Below are positions 38,320 through 46,950 of a stretch of DNA of 64,000 nucleotides, one piece after another; within the stretch, counting starts at the first letter, position 1; each line of letters opens with the position of its first letter. The DNA comes from Leucobacter exalbidus. Its GTDB lineage: Bacteria > Actinomycetota > Actinomycetes > Actinomycetales > Microbacteriaceae. The stretch covers positions 620,001 through 684,000 of the forward strand of contig NZ_JAFIDA010000001.1 of NCBI RefSeq assembly GCF_017834145.1, given 5' to 3'. A program made the translations under genes and the position numbers. The notes under the pieces were generated by a model. The model was not told where the DNA came from and ran no database searches. It saw nothing but the letters and a program-made list of their open reading frames with translations.

Positions 38320-39576
38320 CTAGGCCTTGGGGTTCAGCTCGACGCCCAGCAGTGCCTGCACCGCGGCATCGATCAGCGCGGGGTCATCGACGCCGCGATC
38401 GAGCGCAGCGTCGAGGGTCGCGAGCATCACCGGCGTGTCAAGATCGTTCGCGAGCGCGGCCCGCAGCTGCTGCACGACCGTGGCCGACGACACCGCATCA
38501 TCGCTGTGACGCGCGAGGCCCGCCTTCCACGCGTCGAGGCGGCGGGTGGCGGTGTCGAGATCGGCGTCGTTCCACTCCCACTCAGAGCGGTAGTGGTGCG
38601 CGAGCAGCCCGAGCCTGATCGCCGAGGGGCAGGCCCCGCCGTCGAGCAGCTTCGAGACAAACACGAGGTTGCCGCGCGACTTTGACATCTTGTGGCCCTG
38701 GTAACCCACCAGGCCGGCGTGGCAGTAGGCATGCGCGAGCGGGGTGCCCGACAGCGCGGTCGCGTGCGCGGCCGTGTACTCGTGGTGCGGGAAGATCAGG
38801 TCGCTGCCGCCGCCCTGCACCGTGAAGGCACCGCCGAGGGCACCCGTCGCGATGACTGAGCACTCGATGTGCCAGCCGGGGCGCCCCTGGCCCACCGGGC
38901 TCTCCCAGCTCGGTTCGCCGTCGCGGGCCGCGCGCCACAGCAGCGGATCGAGCGCGCCGCGCTTACCTGGCCGCTCGGGGTCGCCGCCGCGCTCAGCGCT
39001 CAGCTGCAGCATGGTGGCCTGGTCATAGGGGGCGACGTCGCCCAGCCGCCACTGCGAGTCGCGCTCTGCCGCGGCCGAGTCGAAGTAGATGTCTTCGCCC
39101 TCAGCGTCGGCCGTGGGCACGGCGTATGCGAAGCCGCGCTCACGCAGCTCAAGCACCGCCTGCGCGATCTCGTCGATGTGCTCGGTGACCGCGATGTAGT
39201 GCTCGGGCGGAATCATGCCCATGCGGTACATGTCGGAGCGAAAGAGCCCGATCTGGTCTTCGGCGAGGCTGCGCCAGTCCACGCCCGTGGCCTCGGCGCG
39301 CTCGAGCAGCGGGTCATCGATGTCGGTGATGTTTTGGGCATACACCGTCTCGATGCCGGCGTCGCGCCAGGCACGCTGCATGATGTCGAACGCGAGGTAG
39401 GTGAACGCGTGCCCGAGGTGGGTCGCGTCATACGGGGTGATGCCGCAGACGTACAGCAGCGCCTTGCCATCGGCGATGGCCGGGTGCTCGAGGCGACCCG
39501 TGGCCGTGTTGAACAGCTTGGGCACGATGCCCTCGCCGGGCACCGCGGGGATCTCGGGTGGGGTCCAGGTTCTCAC
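38320..39576 (-). CDS. mshC: Cysteine:glucosaminyl-inositol ligase (mycothiol synthesis)
   Basis: 418 residues. A cysteinyl-tRNA synthetase relative that joins cysteine to GlcN-Ins in mycothiol synthesis. The HIGH-like motif is THLGHAFTY, followed by [16 protein letters not shown], zinc ligands including GWHIECSV and the KMSKS loop [10 protein letters not shown]. Unlike cysS, it lacks the long tRNA-binding C-terminal domain and opens with [14 protein letters not shown], characteristic of MshC. It overlaps uppP by 4 bp, a common actinobacterial pairing. Confidence 0.93.
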   Translation of the reverse strand: MRTWTPPEIPAVPGEGIVPKLFNTATGRLEHPAIADGKALLYVCGITPYDATHLGHAFTYLAFDIMQRAWRDAGIETVYAQNITDIDDPLLERAEATGVDWRSLAEDQIGLFRSDMYRMGMIPPEHYIAVTEHIDEIAQAVLELRERGFAYAVPTADAEGEDIYFDSAAAERDSQWRLGDVAPYDQATMLQLSAERGGDPERPGKRGALDPLLWRAARDGEPSWESPVGQGRPGWHIECSVIATGALGGAFTVQGGGSDLIFPHHEYTAAHATALSGTPLAHAYCHAGLVGYQGHKMSKSRGNLVFVSKLLDGGACPSAIRLGLLAHHYRSEWEWNDADLDTATRRLDAWKAGLARHSDDAVSSATVVQQLRAALANDLDTPVMLATLDAALDRGVDDPALIDAAVQALLGVELNPKA

Positions 39577-40442
39577 TGTGCGCCTCCAGCGGTTTGAGCG
39601 ATAGCGGTACCACCGTCGGCGGTGAGCACACCGGTCGACAGCAGCACAATAATGACGATGCCGAGCAGCACTCGGTAGACCACGAAGGGCATGAAGCTGC
39701 GCTTCGAGATGTACTTCATGAACAGCCCGATGACCACGAGGGCGATCACGAAGGCGACAACGGTCGCGAGCATCGTGAGCCCCATGGGGGTGGTATCAGT
39801 GGGTGACTTAATGGCTTTGAAGAGCTGATAGAAACCCGAGCCAAAGACGGCGGGAATAGCCAGCAAGAATGAGTAACGTGCGGCCGCTTCGCGGGTGTAC
39901 CCCATCATCAAACCGGCGGTGATCGTTCCGCCAGAACGAGATACCCCGGGGATCAGGGCGAGGGCCTGGGCGCCGCCGTAGATCAGGCCACGCTTCCAGG
40001 TGAGGTCTTTAATGTCGCGCTGCTTGCGGCCAAACTTATCGGCGATGCCGAGCAGAATACCGAAGCCGATGAGCGTGAATGCCACGATCCACAGCGAGCG
40101 CAGCGTCGTCTCGATCTGGTCTTGGAACACGAGGCCCAGCACCACAATGGGAATGGTGCCCAGAATGATCCACCAGCCCATCATCGCGTCTGGATCCTTG
40201 CGCGGCACCGATCCGGTGAGCGACCTGAACCAGCGGCCAATGATGCGCGTGATGTCGCGCCAGAAGAACACAATCACCGCGGCTTCAGTGCCCAGTTGCG
40301 TGATCGCGGTAAACGCGGCCCCTGCGTCGCCAATTCCCATCAGCTCACTCGCGATGCGCAGGTGCGCGCTCGACGAGATCGGCAAGAACTCGGTGAGCCC
40401 CTGAATAATGCCCAGGAGGATCGCCTCGAAGATTCCCATCAT
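39573..40442 (-). CDS. uppP: Undecaprenyl-diphosphatase
   Basis: 289 residues, about eight membrane helices. It dephosphorylates undecaprenyl pyrophosphate to recycle the lipid carrier for cell-wall synthesis. Active-site segments are [14 protein letters not shown] near the N terminus and [11 protein letters not shown] in the middle. The start is ATG 40442 or 40439. It overlaps mshC by 4 bp. Confidence 0.94.
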   Translation of the reverse strand: MMGIFEAILLGIIQGLTEFLPISSSAHLRIASELMGIGDAGAAFTAITQLGTEAAVIVFFWRDITRIIGRWFRSLTGSVPRKDPDAMMGWWIILGTIPIVVLGLVFQDQIETTLRSLWIVAFTLIGFGILLGIADKFGRKQRDIKDLTWKRGLIYGGAQALALIPGVSRSGGTITAGLMMGYTREAAARYSFLLAIPAVFGSGFYQLFKAIKSPTDTTPMGLTMLATVVAFVIALVVIGLFMKYISKRSFMPFVVYRVLLGIVIIVLLSTGVLTADGGTAIAQTAGGAQ

Positions 40443-40623
40443 TTCCTTTCAGGGCGCACCTCAATTGCCTACTCCGGCGCACCGCGCTCAAGAATAGCCC
40501 ACGCCCCGGCCACACAGGCTGAGGGTGTGCGAGCGCAGGCGCGCCCCGGCCCCTGCGCTGGCACGCGCCTTGGCTTGCGCCTTGGCCTGTGCCCCGGATC
40601 ATGTCCCGTGGGGATCTCGGTGT

Positions 40624-41937
40624 CTAGTAGGTGCGCAGCAGATCGACGAGCACACGGTGACCGAAGTCGAGCGCGTCAAGCGGCACCCGCTCATCGACGC
40701 CGTGGAACATGCCGGGGAAGTCGAGATCTGCCGGCAGCCTGAGCGGGGCGAAGCCATAGCCGGTGATGCCCAGGCGCGCGAGCGACTTATTGTCGGTGCC
40801 GCCAGACAGCAGGTAGGGCAGCACGCGTGCCTCGGGGTCGTGACGCTTCAGGCTAGCGGTCATCGCGTCAACGAGCTCGCCCTCGAAAGGAACCTCGAGC
40901 CCAATGTCTGAGTGCACCTTTTCGATCTCAATGTCGTCGCCCACGATGCGCTGCACCCGGTCGAGAATGTCGGCCTGTTCGCTGGGCAGGGCGCGCACGT
41001 CAACGAGCGCCTCGGCCGTGTCGGGAATGACGTTGTGCTTGTAGCCAGCGTTGAGCACGGTCGGGTTGCTCGTGTTGCGCAGGCTGGCCTGAATGAAACC
41101 GCCGGTTTTGCCCAGGCGCAGCACCAGCGTTTCGGGGTCGACCGTCTGCGGGTCCTCCCCCAAAATCTCAGAGAGCGCGTCGATCAGCTCGCTGGTGGTG
41201 TCGCACAGGGCGAGCGGCCACTCGTGACGGCCGAGCGCCGCAATCGCCTCGGCGAGGCGCGTCACCGCGTTGTCTTTCCACACGCGCGAGCCGTGTGCGG
41301 CGGTGCCGCGGGCACGCAGCCTGATCCAATCGAGCGACTTCTCACCCGTCTGAATCAGGTAGGCGCGCTGACCTTCAACGTCGATCGAGTAGCCGCCGAC
41401 CTCACTGATGGCAGTGCCGGCGCCGGCGAAGAGTTCAGGGTGCTCGTTGACGAGGAAGCTGGCGCCGTACTCGCCGCCGTTCTCCTCATCAGCAAAGAAC
41501 GCGAGGATCACCGTGCGGCGGGGCTTGCCGCCCGCGCGCAAAATCTCGGCGATCGCGGTAAGGATCATGGCGTCCATGTCCTTCATGTCTACGGCGCCAC
41601 GGCCCCACAGCATGCCGTCCTTAATGACGCCGGCGAACGGATCAACGCTCCAGCCCGCGGGGTCTGCGGGCACCACGTCGAGATGGCCGTGCAGCACGAG
41701 GGCGGGAAGCGTTAGGTCTTCGCCCTCCACGCGCGCTACGACGCTCGCTCGGCCCGGCGCCGACTCGAAGATCTCGGGGGCCAGCCCGAGCTCGGTGAGA
41801 TAGGCCGCAACGTAGTCGGCGGCCGGGCGCTCGGGGTTGGCATCTCCCCCGCCGCGGTTCGACGTGTCGATCCGGATCAAATCGCGCGCAATGCGTGCGG
41901 TCTCTGAAAGCTCCTGGGCGGTGGTGTTTTCGCTCAT
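40624..41937 (-). CDS. M20-family zinc metallopeptidase
   Basis: 437 residues. Metal-binding motifs are LHGHLDVVPAD, WGRGAVDMKD (bridging aspartate), FFADEENGGEYG with the catalytic glutamate, and a C-terminal SGGTDNKSLARLG. A dimerisation domain (GTAAHGSRVWKDNAV) is inserted as in DapE/ArgE/CPG2 relatives. It could be an N-acyl-amino-acid deacylase or dipeptidase; the pathway is not shown by its neighbours. Transcribed on its own, with 180 bp of non-coding DNA before uppP. Confidence 0.88.
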   Translation of the reverse strand: MSENTTAQELSETARIARDLIRIDTSNRGGGDANPERPAADYVAAYLTELGLAPEIFESAPGRASVVARVEGEDLTLPALVLHGHLDVVPADPAGWSVDPFAGVIKDGMLWGRGAVDMKDMDAMILTAIAEILRAGGKPRRTVILAFFADEENGGEYGASFLVNEHPELFAGAGTAISEVGGYSIDVEGQRAYLIQTGEKSLDWIRLRARGTAAHGSRVWKDNAVTRLAEAIAALGRHEWPLALCDTTSELIDALSEILGEDPQTVDPETLVLRLGKTGGFIQASLRNTSNPTVLNAGYKHNVIPDTAEALVDVRALPSEQADILDRVQRIVGDDIEIEKVHSDIGLEVPFEGELVDAMTASLKRHDPEARVLPYLLSGGTDNKSLARLGITGYGFAPLRLPADLDFPGMFHGVDERVPLDALDFGHRVLVDLLRTY

Positions 41938-42062
41938 ACCCCCAGCGTATCGGGCTCGGTGGGGTTGGGGGCTGCGGGTTGAGCATTGCTACGCGAGATT
42001 GCACGATACGCTCGCTTCGGTGGCGGGCATCGGGGCTCGCGCGCGAAAGGCGAACGATAACG

Positions 42063-43007
42063 ATGACAAGTGCGGCGAAACGTACCGCGGTAACCGGGTT
42101 CTTGCTTGCCGTGGGATCGGCGGCAAGCTTTGCGCTGTCGGGAATCTTCGCGAGCTCGCTGATGACGGCGGGGTGGTCTGCGGGAGCGGCGGCTACCGCC
42201 CGCATCTCGGTCGCCGCCGCGGTGCTGCTGGTGCCCACCCTGCTCGCGCTGCGTGGCCAGTGGCATCAGGTGCTGCGCGCGTGGAAACCTATTTTGTTGT
42301 TCGGTTTGCTCGCGATTGTTGCCTGCCAGCTCGCCTACTTTCTGGCGGTCGAGTTCATTGCCCCGAGCCTCGCGCTGCTCATTGAGTTCATGGGCCCGGT
42401 ACTGCTGATGCTGTGGATCTGGGCGCGCAGCCGTGTCTCGCCCCCGCCGCTCACCCTCGTGGGGGCCGCGATCGCAGTGGTGGGGCTCGTCACGCTCTCG
42501 GGCTTGGCCTCGGGCGGTGCGCTGCACCCGCTCGGCATCATCTTTGCGCTCGTCGCCGCGGTCGGTAACGCCGCTTATTATGCGGCCGGCGCGTCTTCCA
42601 ACCACGGTATTGCGCCGCTCCCCTTCGTGGGGCTCGGGCTGTTGGTTGCCGCCATTGGCCTTGGCATCGTGTGCGCGGTGGGCATTCTTCCCTTTACCAT
42701 CACGAACGTTGCCCCGGTGGTGGCGGGCGTCGAGCTGTCGCCCGCGCTGGTGGTTGCGGCGATGGCGCTGATCTCAACGGTGATCGCCTACGTGCTGGGT
42801 GTCTCAGCGTCACGCCGGCTGGGCGCGACGGTCGCAAGCTTCACCGGCTACTCAGAGCCCATGTTTGGCATTGTGTGGACCATCGTGCTGCTCGCCATCG
42901 TGCCCACCGGCACCCAGTGGTTGGGGGCCGCGCTGATTCTCGCCGGCGTGGTCACCGTCAAACTCGGTGAAATGCGTGCGGTGCAGCGCCGGGTCACTGT
43001 GCCGTGA
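42063..43007 (+). CDS. EamA-family (RhtA-like) transporter
   Basis: 314 residues from ATG 42063, preceded by GAAAGG; the upstream extension of the frame overlaps the M20 gene and is rejected. Ten hydrophobic helices in two EamA halves are visible, beginning TGFLLAVGSAASFALSGIFA, with the second half starting near LHPLGIIFALVAAVGNAAYY. It is an inner-membrane drug/metabolite-type exporter, possibly for amino acids, by similarity of RhtA. Divergent from the M20 gene. Confidence 0.87.
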   Translation: MTSAAKRTAVTGFLLAVGSAASFALSGIFASSLMTAGWSAGAAATARISVAAAVLLVPTLLALRGQWHQVLRAWKPILLFGLLAIVACQLAYFLAVEFIAPSLALLIEFMGPVLLMLWIWARSRVSPPPLTLVGAAIAVVGLVTLSGLASGGALHPLGIIFALVAAVGNAAYYAAGASSNHGIAPLPFVGLGLLVAAIGLGIVCAVGILPFTITNVAPVVAGVELSPALVVAAMALISTVIAYVLGVSASRRLGATVASFTGYSEPMFGIVWTIVLLAIVPTGTQWLGAALILAGVVTVKLGEMRAVQRRVTVP

Positions 43008-43059
43008 TTCACCTAGGCGCGAGGTAAGCCTCTAGTCACGGTGTCATCGAACCAAAGGG

Positions 43060-43407
43060 TCAGAAGTCGCGGAGCTCAAGCGGCACCTCCTGCTGTGCTG
43101 CAACACGCTTCGGAATCAAGGCGATTCGTTCCTCGCCACGATGACGAATACGGGCAAGTTCTTCTGGATCATCCAGCTGAAATAAGGGCACCCCGACTGA
43201 CACCGCAGCGTTTAGAACGTTGCCTATAGCTACGGAAGGGTGTCCCCTCTCGATCATGGAGATAGTGCGCTCTGATGCACCACACACACTGCCAAGGTGC
43301 TTTTGCGTCCAGCCTCGCTCAATCCGAGCAATCCTGATCTGCCCACCCAGCACTTCAAGAGCATCCCGGGCCACCCCGAGTACTCCAACTTTCTCTCGCC
43401 CCATCAT
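43060..43407 (-). CDS. Orphan HipB-like XRE regulator
   Basis: 115 residues from ATG 43407, five bases after AAAGG. A helix-turn-helix of the XRE/HipB class occupies about residues 20-75 (IRIARIERGWTQKHLGSVCGASERTISMIERG, then HPSVAIGNVLNAAVSVGVPLF), with a basic C-terminal tail. Such proteins are normally antitoxins and repressors encoded just upstream of a HipA kinase. Here the next DNA downstream is only 52 bp and then the converging EamA gene, so no hipA exists. Base use is less GC-biased than the core genes. Confidence 0.82.
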   Translation of the reverse strand: MMGREKVGVLGVARDALEVLGGQIRIARIERGWTQKHLGSVCGASERTISMIERGHPSVAIGNVLNAAVSVGVPLFQLDDPEELARIRHRGEERIALIPKRVAAQQEVPLELRDF

Positions 43408-43451
43408 CAATACCTTTCAGTTAAACCCTATTAAGGCTTAAAGTATTGATG
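43405..43451. promoter_or_regulatory. Probable operator of the HipB-like gene
   Basis: A 9-bp inverted repeat, CATCAATAC at 43405-43413 and GTATTGATG at 43443-43451, brackets the AT-rich DNA just upstream of the start codon, and an inner imperfect palindrome (TTAAACC / GGCTTAA) lies between. The position suits self-repression by an XRE protein. Confidence 0.5.
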
Positions 43452-43503
43452 TTTTAACCAGTGAAATCAATCTATGAGCAAAACGGCTCAAAGGAAGCTG
43501 CCG

Positions 43504-43965
43504 CTACTCAAAGCGCGGCCGCACCCGCTCTCGAACCTCCTCATGGTTCTCGGGCGTCACTGCCCACCGTTTGGAATCGGTGTCTTCGAATGTGACCTGA
43601 AACTTTCCCGTTGCGCGCTCGGGCTGCACCAGCATGTACACCGGGTACACGGCGGGCTCCTCGTATTTAGTCGCGAGATACGCAAGCGTCGCCTCGGCGA
43701 TCACAAACGGGCTCACCGTGGTGAGGGCCAACGGGCTGTCCCCTGTGTAGAGGTAGCCGTAGGTTCTCCCCAGAAAGTCGCCGTTGATGCCAACCACCAT
43801 GCTCATTGACTGCCAGTCAAGCTTGGCTCTATCCATGTTCTCGGTGATGACCTGCAGCATGTTCTCGAGAGCTTCAGTCACGGGATCTCCTTTGACGTGG
43901 GGCCGGTGCTCCCCCGCCCGTTGCAGGTAAATATACTCCCAACTCTCGCGGTTGCCAGCTGACAT
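43504..43965 (-). CDS. Possible YezG/DUF600-like immunity protein
   Basis: 153 residues, no signal peptide or membrane segment. The layout, an N-terminal WEYIYLQRAGE, a long helical middle and a C-terminal GKFQVTFEDTDSKRWAVTP with acidic residues, resembles the YezG/DUF600 group of polymorphic-toxin immunity proteins, but I cannot confirm this without a search. No toxin gene is adjacent. It follows the HipB-like gene upstream on the same strand by 93 bp (43411-43503). Confidence 0.55.
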   Translation of the reverse strand: MSAGNRESWEYIYLQRAGEHRPHVKGDPVTEALENMLQVITENMDRAKLDWQSMSMVVGINGDFLGRTYGYLYTGDSPLALTTVSPFVIAEATLAYLATKYEEPAVYPVYMLVQPERATGKFQVTFEDTDSKRWAVTPENHEEVRERVRPRFE

Positions 43966-44049
43966 GAAAGCCCTTGACCGCGCAGCTGCGTGCCGTCACG
44001 ATGGAACACAGTACGCCCGCCGTTTCATCAGCACTCATCGGAGCACCCC

Positions 44050-44940
44050 ATGGACGACCGATCAACGCAGCTGCCAAAGTTGCCAACCGCCGTTTCCACG
44101 CGTGACGTCAACGGGGTGCGGCTCGGTATCGAGTCGTTCGGCAATGCCACCGCACCGCTGATTCTGTGCGTGGGCGGCACCACGATGTTCTCGTGGCCCG
44201 ATGCCCTCTGCGAGAAGCTCGCCCGGGGCGGCCGGTACGTGGTGCGGTATGACCTGCGAGACGCCGGCGCCTCAACGACCGGGGATGCAGAGTCGCCCCA
44301 GTACACCCTGCGCGATCTCGCCGCCGATGCGGTTGCTCTCGCGGGCAACCTGAGCGACCGTCCAGCTCATCTCGCGGGGATTGGGGTGGGCGGGTTCGTG
44401 GCACAGGTTGCCGCGCTCGACCACCCGGCGTCGTTTTCAGCCCTCACGCTCATCGGCACCCGGCCGGTCGCTCCGGGCCCGACTGATCCAGACCTCCCCG
44501 ATCACGACCAGGCCACGATGAGCCAGTTATTTTCGCGGCCCGGGCCTGATTGGGAGGATCGGGCCTCGGTTGTCGAGTACGCGGCGCAGGGTGCCACGAT
44601 TCTGGGGAATGATCCGGATCCCGCCCGTGAGATTGCCGGGCGTATTTGGGACCGCACGCCAGCGGGAATAGCCGGTGCGCACCCGGCCAATCAGCTCGGC
44701 ACGGTCTTCGCGCGCCTCGATTGCAAGCCCCGGTGGCGCGAGCGGCTGGGTGAGATTGCCCTGCCGACGCTGGTGGCACACGGCCGCCGCGACCCGTTCT
44801 TTCCCGTGGGTAACGGTGAAGCTCTTGCGCGCGAGATCCCCGACGCGCGACTTTTAGTGCTTGAAGGTTCGTCGACGGTGATTTCTGAAACCGATGTGGC
44901 CCGGGTCGCAGCGGCGATGCTGGGGCTGCAAGAACACTGA
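44050..44940 (+). CDS. Alpha/beta-hydrolase-fold protein lacking catalytic residues
   Basis: 296 residues from ATG 44050. The fold is clear: GGTTMFSWPDALCEKLA oxyanion loop, YDLRDAGAST, and LPTLVAHGRRDPFFPV before the last strand, resembling RdmC-like esterases. At the nucleophile elbow the expected GxSxG reads GIGVG: residue 112 is glycine (codon GGG at 44383), two base changes away from serine. The usual histidine near the C terminus is replaced by LEGSSTVISETDV. It is therefore probably not a hydrolase; a binding or scaffold role is possible. Its 3' end is repeated at 48323. Confidence 0.85.
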   Translation: MDDRSTQLPKLPTAVSTRDVNGVRLGIESFGNATAPLILCVGGTTMFSWPDALCEKLARGGRYVVRYDLRDAGASTTGDAESPQYTLRDLAADAVALAGNLSDRPAHLAGIGVGGFVAQVAALDHPASFSALTLIGTRPVAPGPTDPDLPDHDQATMSQLFSRPGPDWEDRASVVEYAAQGATILGNDPDPAREIAGRIWDRTPAGIAGAHPANQLGTVFARLDCKPRWRERLGEIALPTLVAHGRRDPFFPVGNGEALAREIPDARLLVLEGSSTVISETDVARVAAAMLGLQEH

Positions 44941-44995
44941 TCAGGGTGCGGTCAAGTTGCGCGGGCCTCCAAGGTGTAATCGCTGGCGTGCGCTG
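44914..44995 (+). repeat. 82-bp direct repeat, copy 1 (end of hydrolase gene)
   Basis: Starts GCGATGCTGGGGCTGC inside the last codons of the hydrolase gene and runs 55 bp past its stop. An ungapped second copy lies at 48323-48404; by hand count about 64 of 82 positions match. Confidence 0.75.
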
Positions 44996-45033
44996 GTGGT
45001 CGGCTCACCGCTATGAGTACCTGAGCGAACCAA

Positions 45034-46023
45034 TTAGTCGCGATGCGGAGACGAACCCAACGCAGACCCATCGGCCTCTGTTCGGAGATGCGGCGCGAAG
45101 GACCCTTTGTTCCCGCCGCCTGCGGTATTACCGAGCCCCCGATCGCCGCGGCGGGACTGGCCTGAGACAGGGAGCTTCGGTGACCGTAGCGATAAATCCT
45201 GCTGTGCAGCTTGGGTCCAAGAGTTGTCAGTACCGGTGACGTCGAAGGCGCGGCTCATGTCCCCCAACACTTCACGAGCACGCAGTTGAACGTCACTCGG
45301 CAAGGTACGCCAGACACGGCGGTTCTCCGAGGTTTCCTTGAGTAAACTGCGGATGCGCTTGCGACTTCTTTTCGCAAGCCCCTCCCGAATCTCACTCACT
45401 TCCTGAATGCAGGAAAGCAGAACAATTCCGTCCTCTACATGGCGCATATGGTCCCGCTGGTCCACTAGAAACGCGGCACCTTTAAGCGCGAGAGCACCCT
45501 GCAAAGAGGGTAACGAGAAAGACGCAATTTCCACGCCTTCTCGCTGCATGATGACGTTCGAAGTTTGAGAAAGAGCGCGGGTCCCGGCCGGGACAGGAAA
45601 TAACGGCGACCTGCGGAATGTGGGAGCATGCCGCGCAGCGTGACGATCTGCAACCATCACATCAACTTTGTCATCCCCTCGCATAAAACGGTACGCAAAC
45701 CTTCCACTGTCAGCGAGCTCAAACCCGCTGGCGTACAGTGCGGCACTTGCCTCAGGGAACGTAATGGCGCGTGTCTCGAGGTGAAGTAATGCGTCCACGT
45801 CTGAGGTCGCTCGAATGACCCCCACCCCGGCGAGGTGAGCGTGCGCGCGGAACATAAGCCCAACTACCAGAGACCAGGAATGCCGTGGCAGAATGCTGGA
45901 TACCTCGGTGGCCAGCGGCCAAGGCGGCTCCTCCCAGGCACCATCGAATGGTTCATCCAGGATGAGCTCAGGTCGATGGCCCTTTAACGCCCCACTGTTT
46001 TTGAGAGGTGCTTCTCTAGCCAT
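45034..46023 (-). CDS. Nucleotidyltransferase-fold protein, probable toxin
   Basis: 329 residues. The segment WSLVVGLMFRAHAHLAGVG then IRATSDVDALL has the pattern of a minimal nucleotidyltransferase: a glycine turn followed by D75-x-D77, and a further acidic strand DKVDVMVAD. The first glycine of the usual GG/GS pair is valine. It resembles AbiEii/AbiGii-like toxins, which use NTP to modify tRNA or proteins. The C-terminal ~60 residues are Gly/Arg/Ser-rich. It overlaps the upstream HTH gene by 40 bp, an arrangement typical of toxin-antitoxin operons. Confidence 0.7.
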   Translation of the reverse strand: MAREAPLKNSGALKGHRPELILDEPFDGAWEEPPWPLATEVSSILPRHSWSLVVGLMFRAHAHLAGVGVIRATSDVDALLHLETRAITFPEASAALYASGFELADSGRFAYRFMRGDDKVDVMVADRHAARHAPTFRRSPLFPVPAGTRALSQTSNVIMQREGVEIASFSLPSLQGALALKGAAFLVDQRDHMRHVEDGIVLLSCIQEVSEIREGLAKRSRKRIRSLLKETSENRRVWRTLPSDVQLRAREVLGDMSRAFDVTGTDNSWTQAAQQDLSLRSPKLPVSGQSRRGDRGLGNTAGGGNKGSFAPHLRTEADGSALGSSPHRD

Positions 46024-46595
46024 TCACGGCCGGCGCTCTCCTCGCGAGTTGACCCATAAGCGATGTAGGCGAGGGCCTCAACTACTCCGTGGTGCGCGCG
46101 CGACGCGTTCACCGCCACAACGTTGCCTTCAGGGTCGTTCACCAACCCAAGAGACCTGGCCTGCGAAGCAGGGCTGGGGTCCGCAATCACAGCAGTGCCG
46201 TACCCGACCAGGTCTGTCTCGTGATTGATGACCGAGCCGAGCGAGTGTAACTGCTCATTAGTCGCACGGTACAGGGTCACTCGACCTGCAAGCACACGGC
46301 CGATAAGCTCAGCTTCACCCATCTCCCGGAGCCGCTTTTTTAGACGACTCCGCTGGCTTCCCCCCAGGTCTTTAGTCTTGCCAGTAGATAGCAAGTCGAG
46401 AGCAGCAGTCCACGTGCTGTCGTCCCACCGACGCCCGGAGACGTCCATGCGTTCAAGAGCGAACACCTGGTGCTCATACACGCCAAGTGTGCGCCCGAGC
46501 CGGACGGCAGTAAGCAAACCATTTTGGACAGCGAGCTGCACTTGCCGTTGAGTGACCCCCAGAATCTGGGAGGCATCTAGCGTGGTAGTGAGCAT
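45984..46595 (-). CDS. HTH protein, probable antitoxin/repressor of the NTase gene
   Basis: 203 residues from ATG 46595, eight bases after GAGAAG; ATG 46601 is possible. The first ~45 residues form an excisionase/MerR-like helix-turn-helix (DASQILGVTQRQVQLAVQNG, LLTAVRLGRTLGVYEHQVFA). The rest, with a basic patch SQRSRLKKRLREMGE, has no domain I recognise. It is encoded directly before, and overlapping, the nucleotidyltransferase, as AbiEi-type antitoxins are. Confidence 0.68.
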   Translation of the reverse strand: MLTTTLDASQILGVTQRQVQLAVQNGLLTAVRLGRTLGVYEHQVFALERMDVSGRRWDDSTWTAALDLLSTGKTKDLGGSQRSRLKKRLREMGEAELIGRVLAGRVTLYRATNEQLHSLGSVINHETDLVGYGTAVIADPSPASQARSLGLVNDPEGNVVAVNASRAHHGVVEALAYIAYGSTREESAGREWLEKHLSKTVGR

Positions 46596-46633
46596 GTACA
46601 TATCTTCTCTTGAGCGAATAGATATGTCAAACT

Positions 46634-46873
46634 TTAGATCATGGAGGCCCAGAAGCACTCCCTCGTCCCCGCTACCATTGATGTCGCGTTCACCGCCATC
46701 TTGTTGACCTTGATCCGCGCCGCGTACTTGAATTCGGCAGTCTCCTTTGCCGCTTCAAGTAGTGCTTTCTACTCATCATGTTTCTGCTCGCGTGCTGACT
46801 GGAATGCACCTTTTGTGACATCCTTCGCCACACCCATTGCCGCGGCACCGGCTGCCACCTCAATACCTGTCAT
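46634..46873 (-). pseudogene. Small gene broken by an in-frame TAG (uncertain)
   Basis: From ATG 46873 the frame reads MTGIEVAAGAAAMGVAKDVT up to KHDE, then TAG at 46769-46771, and continues without further stops as KALLEAAKETAEFKYAARIK to a TAA at 46634. Both halves are helical and Lys/Glu/Ala-rich and share one frame, which suggests a single ~78-residue protein interrupted by a nonsense codon. It lies between Fic and the HTH gene on the same strand. No ribosome site is obvious, so this could be chance. Confidence 0.35.
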
Positions 46874-46950
46874 ATCTCGACAGCGGTGGCTTTGTAGTAA
46901 ATCTCGAATGAGGTCCTGGCGGATCCGCGGCAATGGGGGCGAGAGCGATC

